Origin: Pseudogracilibacillus auburnensis
GTDB lineage: Bacteria > Bacillota > Bacilli > Bacillales > Amphibacillaceae
Direction of reading: 5' to 3'
Assembly: GCF_003201975.1 (NCBI RefSeq)
Contig: NZ_QJJQ01000018.1
Location: 22,738-86,737, forward strand
DNA length: 64,000 bases
Part shown: positions 8,729 to 16,451 of the stretch, piece by piece
Layout of the letters: the number at the start of each line of letters is the position of its first letter
Numbering within the stretch: position 1 is the stretch's first letter
The notes under the pieces: generated by a model
Databases searched by the model: none
Seen by the model: the letters and a program-made list of their open reading frames with translations, nothing else
Told to the model about the DNA's origin: nothing
Translations under genes and position numbers: made by a program

Positions 8729-10160
8729 AACTTACCTTCACCTCCGGGCTTTTCTTAAACGAAATAACTGCATGAGTCCCCAAGGTCATGGATTGAAAAG
8801 CAAATTCACCTTCTAAATCACTCTCTACTAAATTGCGAACGATTTTTAATCCTAAAGAAGGTTTTAATATTTTTATACCAACCCCATTGTCGGTCACATG
8901 AATATGTATCGTGTCATTTTCCACTACAAATTCAATATTAATTTTCCCTTCTTTTTCTTTTTCGAAAGCATGCTTCAAAATATTTTGAATCAATTCATTT
9001 ATAATAAGCGATATTGAAACCGCTTTCCTTTGACTTGTGAATATTATATTATTATTTGTTTCAATAATCAAGTCTATTTTTTTATAAATTGAATTAATCA
9101 CTAATTTAGAACATACTTTTCTAGTTAATTCAATAATGTTTACTAATTCTGAATTTGATCCATCTTTAGATAAAATTAGTTCATATACTGCAGATATACT
9201 GAAGACTCTGTTCAATGCTACTTCAAAATGTTCATAGCTATCCCCTAAATGACCTTGGTGCATTTGTAACCTTAATAAACTTGCGATTGTTTGCAAATTG
9301 TTTTTTACACGATGATGGATTTCTTCAATCATAATAGATTTCACCGATAATTCTTTTTCTTTCATTTTTAATTCTGTTAAATCTTGGATAATTAATAAAG
9401 TATTCATTTTATTTTTTGTATGTCTTAATTTAATTTTTTTAATAATTAGACTTTTCTTTCCAATTGTTCGCTCAAACACATACACATCTTCATCATTTCC
9501 TTCATAAATTTCTTGCAGAAATGGCAATAATTTCGTTATTTTTTCTTTGTATATTTGATTTGTTTGATTCATTTCTACTAAAAATTTAATACCAACTGGA
9601 TTAGCATAAATTAATTTATGATGATGATCTGTTAAAATAAACATTTCCATCAACATGTCAGAAACAATTGGTACAGAATCATTGTCATAGGATAAAATAA
9701 TATCGAGTACTTGTGTCGGAATCGATAAATTACTTTCTTCTATATGAATATTATTTAAATATTTAAGCCCTCTTTCTTCTATAAGTACTGCGATAATTTC
9801 TTCGGTTTCATTTCTTACTGGGATAACTGTTTGGTGTACACTTCTTCCTTCTTGATTAATTGCATGCTTTATTATTGATTTTTTCCCCTTTTTAAAACTA
9901 TAAAAAACACCTGGTTCAAAAATTTCAAACACATTTTTGCCGACAACCGATTTTTTATAGATTGGATGATTAATTTTTGGAAATGCCTCTGCGACAACGA
10001 TAGCATGTTGATGGTTTTTGCTCAAACAGTCAATAAAAATATATGACTGAGACAATTCCGCAAATAAAGATATTGAAGATGCTATTTTCATTAAAATTTT
10101 TATATCAGATGGGGATAAATTCGTTTCTTCTTTACATATTTGTTCTAGTTTTTGAAGCAT
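8706..10160 (-). CDS. eutW: Sensor histidine kinase EutW
   Basis: 484 aa, soluble (no membrane segments seen). The N-terminal 270 residues hold a GAF/PAS-like sensory region. The phosphoacceptor helix EIHHRVKNNLQTIASLLRLQ near residue 280 is of the HisKA_2 type. The ATPase domain shows an N-box NELIQNILKHAF and a G1 box DNGVGI. EutW kinases sense ethanolamine and phosphorylate EutV. The gene is first in the eutWV pair. The family assignment rests on the HisKA_2 core plus the ANTAR partner. Confidence 0.9.
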   Translation of the reverse strand: MLQKLEQICKEETNLSPSDIKILMKIASSISLFAELSQSYIFIDCLSKNHQHAIVVAEAFPKINHPIYKKSVVGKNVFEIFEPGVFYSFKKGKKSIIKHAINQEGRSVHQTVIPVRNETEEIIAVLIEERGLKYLNNIHIEESNLSIPTQVLDIILSYDNDSVPIVSDMLMEMFILTDHHHKLIYANPVGIKFLVEMNQTNQIYKEKITKLLPFLQEIYEGNDEDVYVFERTIGKKSLIIKKIKLRHTKNKMNTLLIIQDLTELKMKEKELSVKSIMIEEIHHRVKNNLQTIASLLRLQMHQGHLGDSYEHFEVALNRVFSISAVYELILSKDGSNSELVNIIELTRKVCSKLVINSIYKKIDLIIETNNNIIFTSQRKAVSISLIINELIQNILKHAFEKEKEGKINIEFVVENDTIHIHVTDNGVGIKILKPSLGLKIVRNLVESDLEGEFAFQSMTLGTHAVISFKKSPEVKVSFEENPIS

Positions 10161-10193
10161 ATAATCACCTAATATTTTTTAAAAGTTTATTTC

Positions 10194-10221
10194 ATCATAT
10201 CATGTTTATCAATTATCTCAA
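10194..10221 (-). promoter_or_regulatory. Candidate promoter for eutWV
   Basis: On the minus strand TTGAGA (10216-10221) is followed, after 16 bases, by TATGAT (10194-10199), 34 bases before the eutW start. The match is fair, not perfect. Confidence 0.4.
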
Positions 10222-10299
10222 GATAAGACTTTTTCTCTTCCTGCATCATGCCCACGTTTCTTTAGACGAAATCCATAACTATAATGTGAGATTGATGGG

Positions 10300-10592
10300 T
10301 CATACACCTGTGTAAGAACTTCTCTGTGGGTAAGCACTCATTCTTCCGCTCCATCTCCCTACTTCATTTATTTGATGATGTATCCTTTGGCAGTAAGAAC
10401 TTTGATTTGTTTGACAATCTCATTTCAAATACACCTAGCCTTATCTGAAGTTCGTGTCCCTTAGGGCGGAGATTTGCCGCCGATTTCCTTCAGATTCCAC
10501 CTAACGATGAACACCCTTGTCTTTAGCTAACCGCTACTACGGCCTTCGCGATTCAGGACTTTAACCTTATAGAATATGTGCATGCCACGCAC
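10300..10592 (-). mobile_element. Truncated group IIC intron, 5' domain I fragment
   Basis: On the minus strand the segment opens with GTGCG, fitting the group II 5' consensus GUGYG. It then carries conserved domain I blocks in order: AAAGTCCTGAATCGCGAAGG, GCGGTTAGC, CAAGGGTGT, GGAATCTGAAGGAA, CGGCGGCAAA, GACACGAACTTCAGATAAGG, CTAGGTGT, CAAAGTTCTTACTGCCAAAG and GTGCTTACCCACAGAGAAG. These I recognise from bacterial class C introns such as that of Oceanobacillus iheyensis. The 5' end sits three bases after the T-run of a terminator, the known target preference of class C introns. No reverse transcriptase, domain V or 3' end follows, so it is a dead fragment. The left boundary is approximate. 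Confidence 0.8.
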
Positions 10593-10593
10593 A

Positions 10594-10620
10594 ACAAAAA
10601 AAGGATCAAATCATTGACCC
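10594..10620 (-). terminator. Terminator after second betaine-binding protein gene
   Basis: Minus strand GGGTCAA-TGAT-TTGATCC followed by seven T. It ends the opuA operon and served as the insertion target of the adjacent intron fragment. Confidence 0.8.
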
Positions 10621-10643
10621 TCTTTTCATTTTAACATATACAA

Positions 10644-11570
10644 TTATTGTTTTGGCTGCAGATCTTCAATTGAATCAATGTCCATGTAGTCTGGAACAAC
10701 TAAGCCAATTTTCGCCCCGACTAAGTTTGGTCCTAAGTCAATAAGTTCATCTTTATGCTTTTCGTAAAAATCCTTATGGGTAGCAGGTAACCAAGCGGCT
10801 AATGTTGCATCTGCATCACCATTTGCTAAAGATTCAAAAACAATTGCTACATCAACCGGAGTTACAGTAACTTGAAATCCCTTTTGTTCCATTACCTTTT
10901 TTACCACACCAGAAGATGCGCGTTCGGAATCCCATGGTGTTGAAACAAGTTCAATTTCAACTCCATCCACATCATTCACACCCTCTGTCCAGACGGCAAC
11001 TTTTTCTTCATTGTCAGCAACCCAACGTTTAGCAACTTCTTCCACTTCTTCACCAGTTTCTTGAGCCTCATACATAATATTTTCCATATCTTCCACTTCC
11101 CACTCAAACTGGTTAATTAATTTGTATGCTTCCGGATTCTCTTCTTCAAGTCCTAGTCTTGTTAAAGTATTAATCCCTTCTTCTCCACCGTAAATTTCTT
11201 TTGGATCATCTAAATATTTCATATCGGGATATTTGGCGAACATCCAATGAGGATTCCAACCTGTAATAATAATTGGTTCTTCCTGTTCAATTGCTTTATC
11301 TAATTCTGACATCATTGCTGCTGTTGAAGATAACTCAACAGACCATCCTTCCAAAGTCTCATACTCTTCGATCGCTCTTTCTGTCGTAACAGAGATACCA
11401 GCACCAGGCTCAATTCCTGTAATCGTATATTCGACCATTTCACTATAATTATCCGCTTGGTCTCCTTCTTGTTGTCCCTCTTCCTTTGAATCATTACTTG
11501 AACATGCTGTTAAAAACAGTGCACAAGCAATTCCTATAAATAAAAATGTCTTTTTTATTGGATTTTTCAT
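10644..11570 (-). CDS. Glycine betaine/proline betaine ABC transporter substrate-binding lipoprotein (second copy)
   Basis: 308 aa from the ATG at 11570. The longer frame upstream would cover the GGAAAGGAT ribosome site. The signal peptide ends in a lipobox (ALFLTACSS), so the protein is probably a membrane-anchored lipoprotein. It has the OpuAC-type fold with duplicated IEPGAG/ITGWNPHWMF segments and tryptophans typical of quaternary-ammonium cages (GWNPHW, STPWDSE, AAWLPATH). It is similar throughout to the gene just upstream at 11647-12573, from which it is separated by a terminator. This suggests a tandem duplication with possible change of ligand. Confidence 0.88.
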   Translation of the reverse strand: MKNPIKKTFLFIGIACALFLTACSSNDSKEEGQQEGDQADNYSEMVEYTITGIEPGAGISVTTERAIEEYETLEGWSVELSSTAAMMSELDKAIEQEEPIIITGWNPHWMFAKYPDMKYLDDPKEIYGGEEGINTLTRLGLEEENPEAYKLINQFEWEVEDMENIMYEAQETGEEVEEVAKRWVADNEEKVAVWTEGVNDVDGVEIELVSTPWDSERASSGVVKKVMEQKGFQVTVTPVDVAIVFESLANGDADATLAAWLPATHKDFYEKHKDELIDLGPNLVGAKIGLVVPDYMDIDSIEDLQPKQ

Positions 11571-11608
11571 GATGCATATAATCCTTTCCAAGTAGATTTT
11601 ATAAAGAA

Positions 11609-11639
11609 AAGAAAGAAGCTAACCTAGAGCTTCTCTCTT
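11609..11639 (-). terminator. Terminator/attenuating hairpin between the two binding-protein genes
   Basis: AAGAGAGAAGCT and AGCTTCTTTCTT (minus strand) form a 12-bp stem with one G-U pair, followed by a T-rich run (TTCTTT). It would limit read-through from the first to the second binding-protein gene. Confidence 0.6.
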
Positions 11640-11646
11640 AACCATT

Positions 11647-12573
11647 TTATTTTATATCTAAATCCTCAATTGAATCGATATTCATGTAAGATGGAACGAC
11701 TAATCCGATTTTAGCACCTTCTAAGTTTCCACCTAAATCAACTAATTCATCTTGATATTGTTCGAACAATTCACCATGTGTGCCCGGTAACCATGCTGCA
11801 ACCATTCCATCAGCTTCACCAGTTGCAACAGCTTCCCACATGACAGCATTATCTAATGGTGTAATTGTTACATCATAACCGATGTTTTCTAAAACTGTAC
11901 CAATAACATTCGTTGAACCAATTTCTGTATCCCACTCAACGTAGACTAGCTCAATTTTATCTCCACTTACCTCATCTACACCTTCCGTCCATTCAGCAAC
12001 TTTATCCTCATTTGCTTCAATCCATTCAGAAGCAGCTTCTTTTGGATTTGCACCATCGGTAATTTCTAACATTACTTCCTCTAAATCTTCTGCTGCCCAC
12101 TCAAAATTATCTAATACTGCATAAGCTTCGGGAAGATCATCTTCAAGTCCTTCGCGAACCATCGTATGAATTGTTTCTTCCCCACCAAAAACTTCTTTAG
12201 GATCTTCTAAATACTTTAAGTCATATTTAGCAAATTTCCAATGTGGTGACCAACCTGTTACGATAATTGGTTCCTCATTTTCATATGCTTCCCCTAAAGC
12301 AGTAGCCATTGCACCACTTGAAGATGCTTGCACTTCCCAACCATCTAAACCATATTCTTCCACAGCTTTTTCCGCTGCTTGGAAGACACCTGCACCAGGC
12401 TCAATACCTGTAATAGCATAATTCATTTCTTCCCCATATTTCACATCAGCATTATCTGATGAATTTTTATTATCTTCGTTCGAGGCATCATCTTCAGCAC
12501 CTCCACATGCAGCAAGTAATAAAGTTGCTGAAAGTCCAGAAATAATTCCGAAACGTTTTAAACTAGTAAACAT
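11647..12573 (-). CDS. opuAC: Glycine betaine ABC transporter substrate-binding lipoprotein OpuAC
   Basis: 308 aa from the ATG at 12573, with AAAGGAGAG upstream. The 27 codons before it are poor signal-peptide material. The lipobox is LLLAACGG, followed by a D/N/S-rich linker and then the ligand-binding domain with ITGIEPGAG, VTGWSPHWKFAKYDLKYL, YVEWDTE and AAWLPGTH. It delivers betaine-type osmolytes to OpuAA/OpuAB, whose genes are upstream. The link is interrupted by about 300 bp of repeat-like DNA, so it may have its own promoter. Confidence 0.9.
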   Translation of the reverse strand: MFTSLKRFGIISGLSATLLLAACGGAEDDASNEDNKNSSDNADVKYGEEMNYAITGIEPGAGVFQAAEKAVEEYGLDGWEVQASSSGAMATALGEAYENEEPIIVTGWSPHWKFAKYDLKYLEDPKEVFGGEETIHTMVREGLEDDLPEAYAVLDNFEWAAEDLEEVMLEITDGANPKEAASEWIEANEDKVAEWTEGVDEVSGDKIELVYVEWDTEIGSTNVIGTVLENIGYDVTITPLDNAVMWEAVATGEADGMVAAWLPGTHGELFEQYQDELVDLGGNLEGAKIGLVVPSYMNIDSIEDLDIK

Positions 12574-12874
12574 AAAAAATACTCTCCTTTTAAAATATAT
12601 ATGGAACTTTTCATGAGGCAGATAAGAAAGGATACACTCTTTCTTACTGCTCACTGGCTAAAAACGCGACGTTCTGAGACTGGGACTTGGCTTACTCGTC
12701 CCATCGAAGGGCATTTGCACTCTCGCTCATAAAGAATTGTACGTCGTACGTTCAACTAATGCATTCGCTGTAAAGGATTGGTAAATAAGTAATTAGTTAC
12801 TTACATAAGTGCAACTTCACCTAGTCACCCGCCTTGACGGCTTGCCAAGTTTTTAAATAAGAAACGAACAAAAA
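12574..12874. repeat. Intergenic gap with dispersed repeat copy
   Basis: No gene is visible. The part at about 12617-12665 (GGCAGATAAGAAAGG...CTTTCTTACTG.TCACTGGCT) is nearly identical to the reverse strand of 53808-53850. The following block (ACTCGTCCCATCGAAG, 12694-12709) is the reverse complement of a block at 27175-27192 within another repeat region. The inner part is self-complementary (AAGAAAGG/CTTTCTT). It splits the opuA operon between opuAB and opuAC. Confidence 0.6.
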
Positions 12875-13735
12875 TTACTTCTTTTTATTCATACTTTGTG
12901 TGAATCGGTCAATGATGATTGCCAATATGACAATTCCAATTCCCGCAACAAAACCTGTACCTACTTGAGCCCGTTGTAATGCGGACAACACTTCCCGGCC
13001 GAGACCCGGTGCACCAATCATCGATGCAATAACAACCATCGATAATGCGAGCATCACTGTTTGGTTAATCCCTGCCATTATCGTTGCTCTTGCCATCGGT
13101 AACTCAACTTTAAATAGTTTCTGCGCACCAGTACTTCCAAATGCATCAGCTGCCTCCACTAACTCTTCCGAAACTTGTCTAATTCCAAGGTTCGTAAACC
13201 TAACTGTCGGTGGTGTTGCAAAAATAAGTGATGCAAACACACCTGGCACCATACCGATTCCAAAAAAAGCAACAGCCGGTATTAAATAAACGAAAGCTGG
13301 CATCGTCTGCATAAAATCAAGTACGGGGGTTATAATTGCCTCTGCAATTTTACTTTTAGACATTAATATTCCGGCAGGAACTCCGATAATAACTGATAAC
13401 AAGCTCGATATTAACACAAGAGAAAATGTATCAATTAGATGTTCCCAATATCCTTGGTTGTAAATAAGCCATAAGCCAACGACTGAAAAAGCTGCCAAAC
13501 CTAGACGTTTTCCAGACAATAAGAACGCTAAGATTGCAACAATAACGATGAACACAATTGGTGGAACTGTATTTAAAAGATCAGCTGTCCATTCCATAAA
13601 ATTACCGAAATGTGTTTTGATTGGGTTAAATAAAAACGAAAAAGTCTTTGTTACTTGTTTTGTAAACCACTCTGTTCCTTCTGCAATAGGTATTTGAGGG
13701 ATAATGGAATTGATGATCATCTTAATCATTTCCAT
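12875..13735 (-). CDS. opuAB: Glycine betaine ABC transporter permease OpuAB
   Basis: 286 aa with about six to seven membrane segments. The binding-protein-dependent permease loop is visible as EAADAFGSTGAQKLFKVELPMARATIMAG read in parts (EAADAFG...ELPMA, near residue 195-215), matching the EAA motif that contacts the ATPase. It overlaps the end of opuAA by 14 bp, so the two are translationally coupled. It is the translocation pore for betaine import. Confidence 0.92.
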   Translation of the reverse strand: MEMIKMIINSIIPQIPIAEGTEWFTKQVTKTFSFLFNPIKTHFGNFMEWTADLLNTVPPIVFIVIVAILAFLLSGKRLGLAAFSVVGLWLIYNQGYWEHLIDTFSLVLISSLLSVIIGVPAGILMSKSKIAEAIITPVLDFMQTMPAFVYLIPAVAFFGIGMVPGVFASLIFATPPTVRFTNLGIRQVSEELVEAADAFGSTGAQKLFKVELPMARATIMAGINQTVMLALSMVVIASMIGAPGLGREVLSALQRAQVGTGFVAGIGIVILAIIIDRFTQSMNKKK

Positions 13736-14918
13736 TCACTCTCCCTTCACTAGCTAATCCAGCGATAATCGCCCCGCGAACGAGAATCCCAACTAATTTT
13801 TCATTTTCTACAACAGCAATTGGAATAGGTGAATTACAAATCATATTAAATATATCATTCATAGGCTTATGTTTACCTACCGTTTGAATGTCGTCACGCA
13901 ATATCTCTTTCAAATCTGTCACTTCATTTTTTCTTGCCTCTAATACATCATCTGCCGTGACATAACCTTGTAGCTTTCGATCATTATCTACTATTAAAAT
14001 GCTTGAGATTCCTTCTGCCCTCATTCTCTCTAACGCAACGCGTGGACCATGTCTTTCAATATTTATTGTTTCAGGTCGTTTCATCACATGTTTTGCTGTT
14101 AATACTTTGGAACGATCAACATCTTCTACAAATTTTTCAACATAGTCATTTGCTGGATTGACTAATATTTCCTCTGGTGTTCCAATTTGCACTATAGATC
14201 CATCACGCATTAAAGCTATTCGGTCTCCGAGTCTAAGTGCCTCATCTAAGTCATGCGTAATAAAAATAATCGTTTTTTTCATTTTTGCTTGTAGGTCGAT
14301 TAATTCATCTTGCATATCTTTACGAATTAATGGGTCTAGTGCAGAAAATGCTTCGTCCATTAACAAAATTTCGGGATCATTTGTTAATGCCCGTGCTAAT
14401 CCAACCCTTTGTTGCATGCCACCAGATAATTGACCTGGGTATTGTTCAAGATAGTCACCTAATCCAACCATTTCTAACGCGTTTTTAGCTTTTTCGCGGC
14501 GGTCTGTCTTATCCATTTTTTGAATTTCTAAGCCAAATTCCGCATTTTCTAAAATAGTCCGATGTGGAAACAAAGCAAAGCGTTGAAATACCATACTTAA
14601 CTTTTCTCTTCGTACATCCCGAAGTGATTTTTTATCTAAGTTTGAAATATCTTTGCCATCAATGAAAATATTTCCCTTTGTCGGTTCAATTAGTCGATTA
14701 ATAAGGCGAATAAGTGTAGACTTCCCACTTCCAGACAATCCCATAATAACGAAAAACTCCCCTTGTTCAACAGAAAATGTAGCTTGATTAACTGCTACTG
14801 TACTTCCTGTTTTATTTAAAATTTCTTCCTTGGAAAGTCCTTCATCTAACAGGCTTAATGCCTCTTCTGTCTTTCGTCCAAATACTTTTGTTAAACCTTT
14901 TACTTCTATTACTGGCAC
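13722..14918 (-). CDS. opuAA: Glycine betaine ABC transporter ATP-binding protein OpuAA
   Basis: 398 aa from a GTG start (AGAGGTG seven bases upstream). Walker A is GLSGSGKST at 60-68, the signature LSGGMQQR is at about 164-171, Walker B is ILLMDEAFSALD, and the switch His is in IFITHDLDEA. The C-terminal 120 residues form paired CBS domains, which in this family sense ionic strength. First gene of the opuA operon. Confidence 0.94.
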   Translation of the reverse strand: MPVIEVKGLTKVFGRKTEEALSLLDEGLSKEEILNKTGSTVAVNQATFSVEQGEFFVIMGLSGSGKSTLIRLINRLIEPTKGNIFIDGKDISNLDKKSLRDVRREKLSMVFQRFALFPHRTILENAEFGLEIQKMDKTDRREKAKNALEMVGLGDYLEQYPGQLSGGMQQRVGLARALTNDPEILLMDEAFSALDPLIRKDMQDELIDLQAKMKKTIIFITHDLDEALRLGDRIALMRDGSIVQIGTPEEILVNPANDYVEKFVEDVDRSKVLTAKHVMKRPETINIERHGPRVALERMRAEGISSILIVDNDRKLQGYVTADDVLEARKNEVTDLKEILRDDIQTVGKHKPMNDIFNMICNSPIPIAVVENEKLVGILVRGAIIAGLASEGRVNGND

Positions 14919-15272
14919 ACATTTTCACCTCTAATAATTTTTGACTAACACATTAGAGAATTTAAAAATGTCACCTTAAAAACATGAAGTTTTTTACTTC
15001 CAAAAATGAACAACACATTTTATTAATTCTCTTATTTATAGCCACTGCTATTTAGGTTAACATTGTTTTACTATTCAATTCAAACATGTTTGAACTTCAT
15101 TTACAGCTACATATTAGTGTATGAATCGGTTAGGCTGATGAAACATGATGAAATCTCACTTTTCCTCGCTTATCCTTCATAATGGTCTATTTTGATTACT
15201 TTTATCAACAAATTCTATTACAAAAGGCCGATTAGAATCAAGAAAAGCATCCATTATATGGATGCTTCCCTT
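14919..15272. promoter_or_regulatory. opuA upstream region with 16-bp perfect palindrome (15079-15094)
   Basis: No gene is seen. TTCAAACATGTTTGAA at 15079-15094 is a perfect 16-bp palindrome about 160 bp before opuAA and is a candidate operator for a betaine/choline-responsive regulator. The rest is AT-rich, and I found no convincing -35/-10 pair. Just downstream of the hydratase gene, GGATGCTT and its reflection AAGCATCC (about 15247-15268) form a small hairpin. Confidence 0.45.
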
Positions 15273-16043
15273 CTATTTTCCTTGAAAATATGGTTTCCGT
15301 TTTTCTAAAAAGGCTCGTACCCCTTCGCGATGGTCTTTTGTCAGAGCTGCTTCAATTTGTTCTCGTTTTTCCTCTCGTAAAAAATACTGCAACACTTCCT
15401 TTTGTTGATGATGTAAAATCATTTTTGTCTTGATGATAGCTTGAAGTGGGGATACTTGTAGTTTTGCAGCAAGTTGTAATGCTCCTTCTTCTGCCGCTCC
15501 TTTAGTTAATATGTCGACAAATCCCATCTTTTTAGCCTCTTCTCCATGTACTTGATCAAGGCTCCAAATAAACTGTTTTGCCTGATGTGTTCCTAAACGC
15601 TCTTTTAAGAAGAAATGACCGCCTCCATCTGGAATTAAACCGATTCCTGCAAATAACATACCGAACTTTGCATCTTTTTGTGCTACAATATAATCTGAAT
15701 TTAATGCAATACTCATTCCAAGCCCAGCGGCAGAACCGTTAACTGCAGCAATAACTATTTTTGGCAGCAAATATAATTTCAGCGTAATTTGTTCTAGCGT
15801 GTCCATTAAACGATCAAATAATTCCATATCCTTAAAAACAGCCATCATACTTACATCGCCACCAGCACAAAATGCTTTTCCTTCTCCGGTAAGTAAAACG
15901 ATACGATCATTATTTCCTTCAATTTCGTTCAATATGCCAAGTAATTTCTCTAACGTTTCCAAATCAAGCGCATTATAACTATCAGGCCGATTAAACTTAA
16001 TCGTAGACACACCATTTTCTCTTATCAGTTTAACTTTTTCCAC
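15273..16043 (-). CDS. Enoyl-CoA hydratase/isomerase family protein
   Basis: 256 aa from a GTG at 16043, chosen because AGGGG lies seven bases upstream and because the longer frame starting at 16079 would run across a FadR-like operator. Crotonase fold: substrate CoA pocket FNRPDSYNALD near 20, first oxyanion-hole motif GKAFCAGGDVSMM near 60, second LFAGIGLIPDGGGHFFL near 135 (the acidic position typical of hydratases is occupied by D of PDGGG). It hydrates enoyl-CoA during fatty-acid or related acyl-CoA degradation. It stands alone; the partner genes are elsewhere. Confidence 0.85.
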   Translation of the reverse strand: MEKVKLIRENGVSTIKFNRPDSYNALDLETLEKLLGILNEIEGNNDRIVLLTGEGKAFCAGGDVSMMAVFKDMELFDRLMDTLEQITLKLYLLPKIVIAAVNGSAAGLGMSIALNSDYIVAQKDAKFGMLFAGIGLIPDGGGHFFLKERLGTHQAKQFIWSLDQVHGEEAKKMGFVDILTKGAAEEGALQLAAKLQVSPLQAIIKTKMILHHQQKEVLQYFLREEKREQIEAALTKDHREGVRAFLEKRKPYFQGK

Positions 16044-16064
16044 GTTTCCACCCCTAACTAAAAA

Positions 16065-16082
16065 TGAATGAATGTTCATTTA
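16065..16082 (-). promoter_or_regulatory. FadR-type operator before enoyl-CoA hydratase gene
   Basis: TGAATGAATGTTCATTTA matches the Bacillus FadR box (TGAATGAATANTCATTCA) at all but two defined positions. It lies 21 bp before the GTG start, where a TetR-type repressor released by long-chain acyl-CoA would block transcription. Confidence 0.65.
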
Positions 16083-16183
16083 TCTATTATAGTACATATA
16101 CAGAAAATTTGAAATACACTATAGTAAATAAAAAGTACCAATACAGATATATGCATTGATACGATTACAAGGGTCTAAACTAT

Positions 16184-16405
16184 TTATCGTTTTGGAGGAT
16201 TTTTAGTTGACTCTGTCCCTATTTCCTTTTCTGTATTTGCCGCTGATTCATTATCAGTCATTAAATCATTAGCTGATTTTTTAAATTCATGTAATGTTTG
16301 TCCAGCGGCTTTCCCTATTTCCGGTAGCTTTTTCGGTCCGAAAATAATTAATGCTAGTGTAACAATCAATATTAAGCCTGGGATGCCAATATTAGCTATA
16401 CCCAC
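16184..16405 (-). CDS. tatA: Sec-independent protein translocase component TatA
   Basis: About 73 aa. A single N-terminal membrane helix ([19 protein letters not shown]), the FGPKKLPE hinge and amphipathic helix ([19 protein letters not shown]), then a charged tail are diagnostic. The start is one of several clustered GTG codons after AGAGGTG; I use 16405. It lies just downstream of a gene pair whose small subunit carries a twin-arginine signal, so it probably serves that export. No tatC is in the window. Confidence 0.9.
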   Translation of the reverse strand: MGIANIGIPGLILIVTLALIIFGPKKLPEIGKAAGQTLHEFKKSANDLMTDNESAANTEKEIGTESTKNPPKR

Positions 16406-16451
16406 CACGTTCACCTCTTCTCGACTAATTTATTCTTTGAAAGACTCAAAA

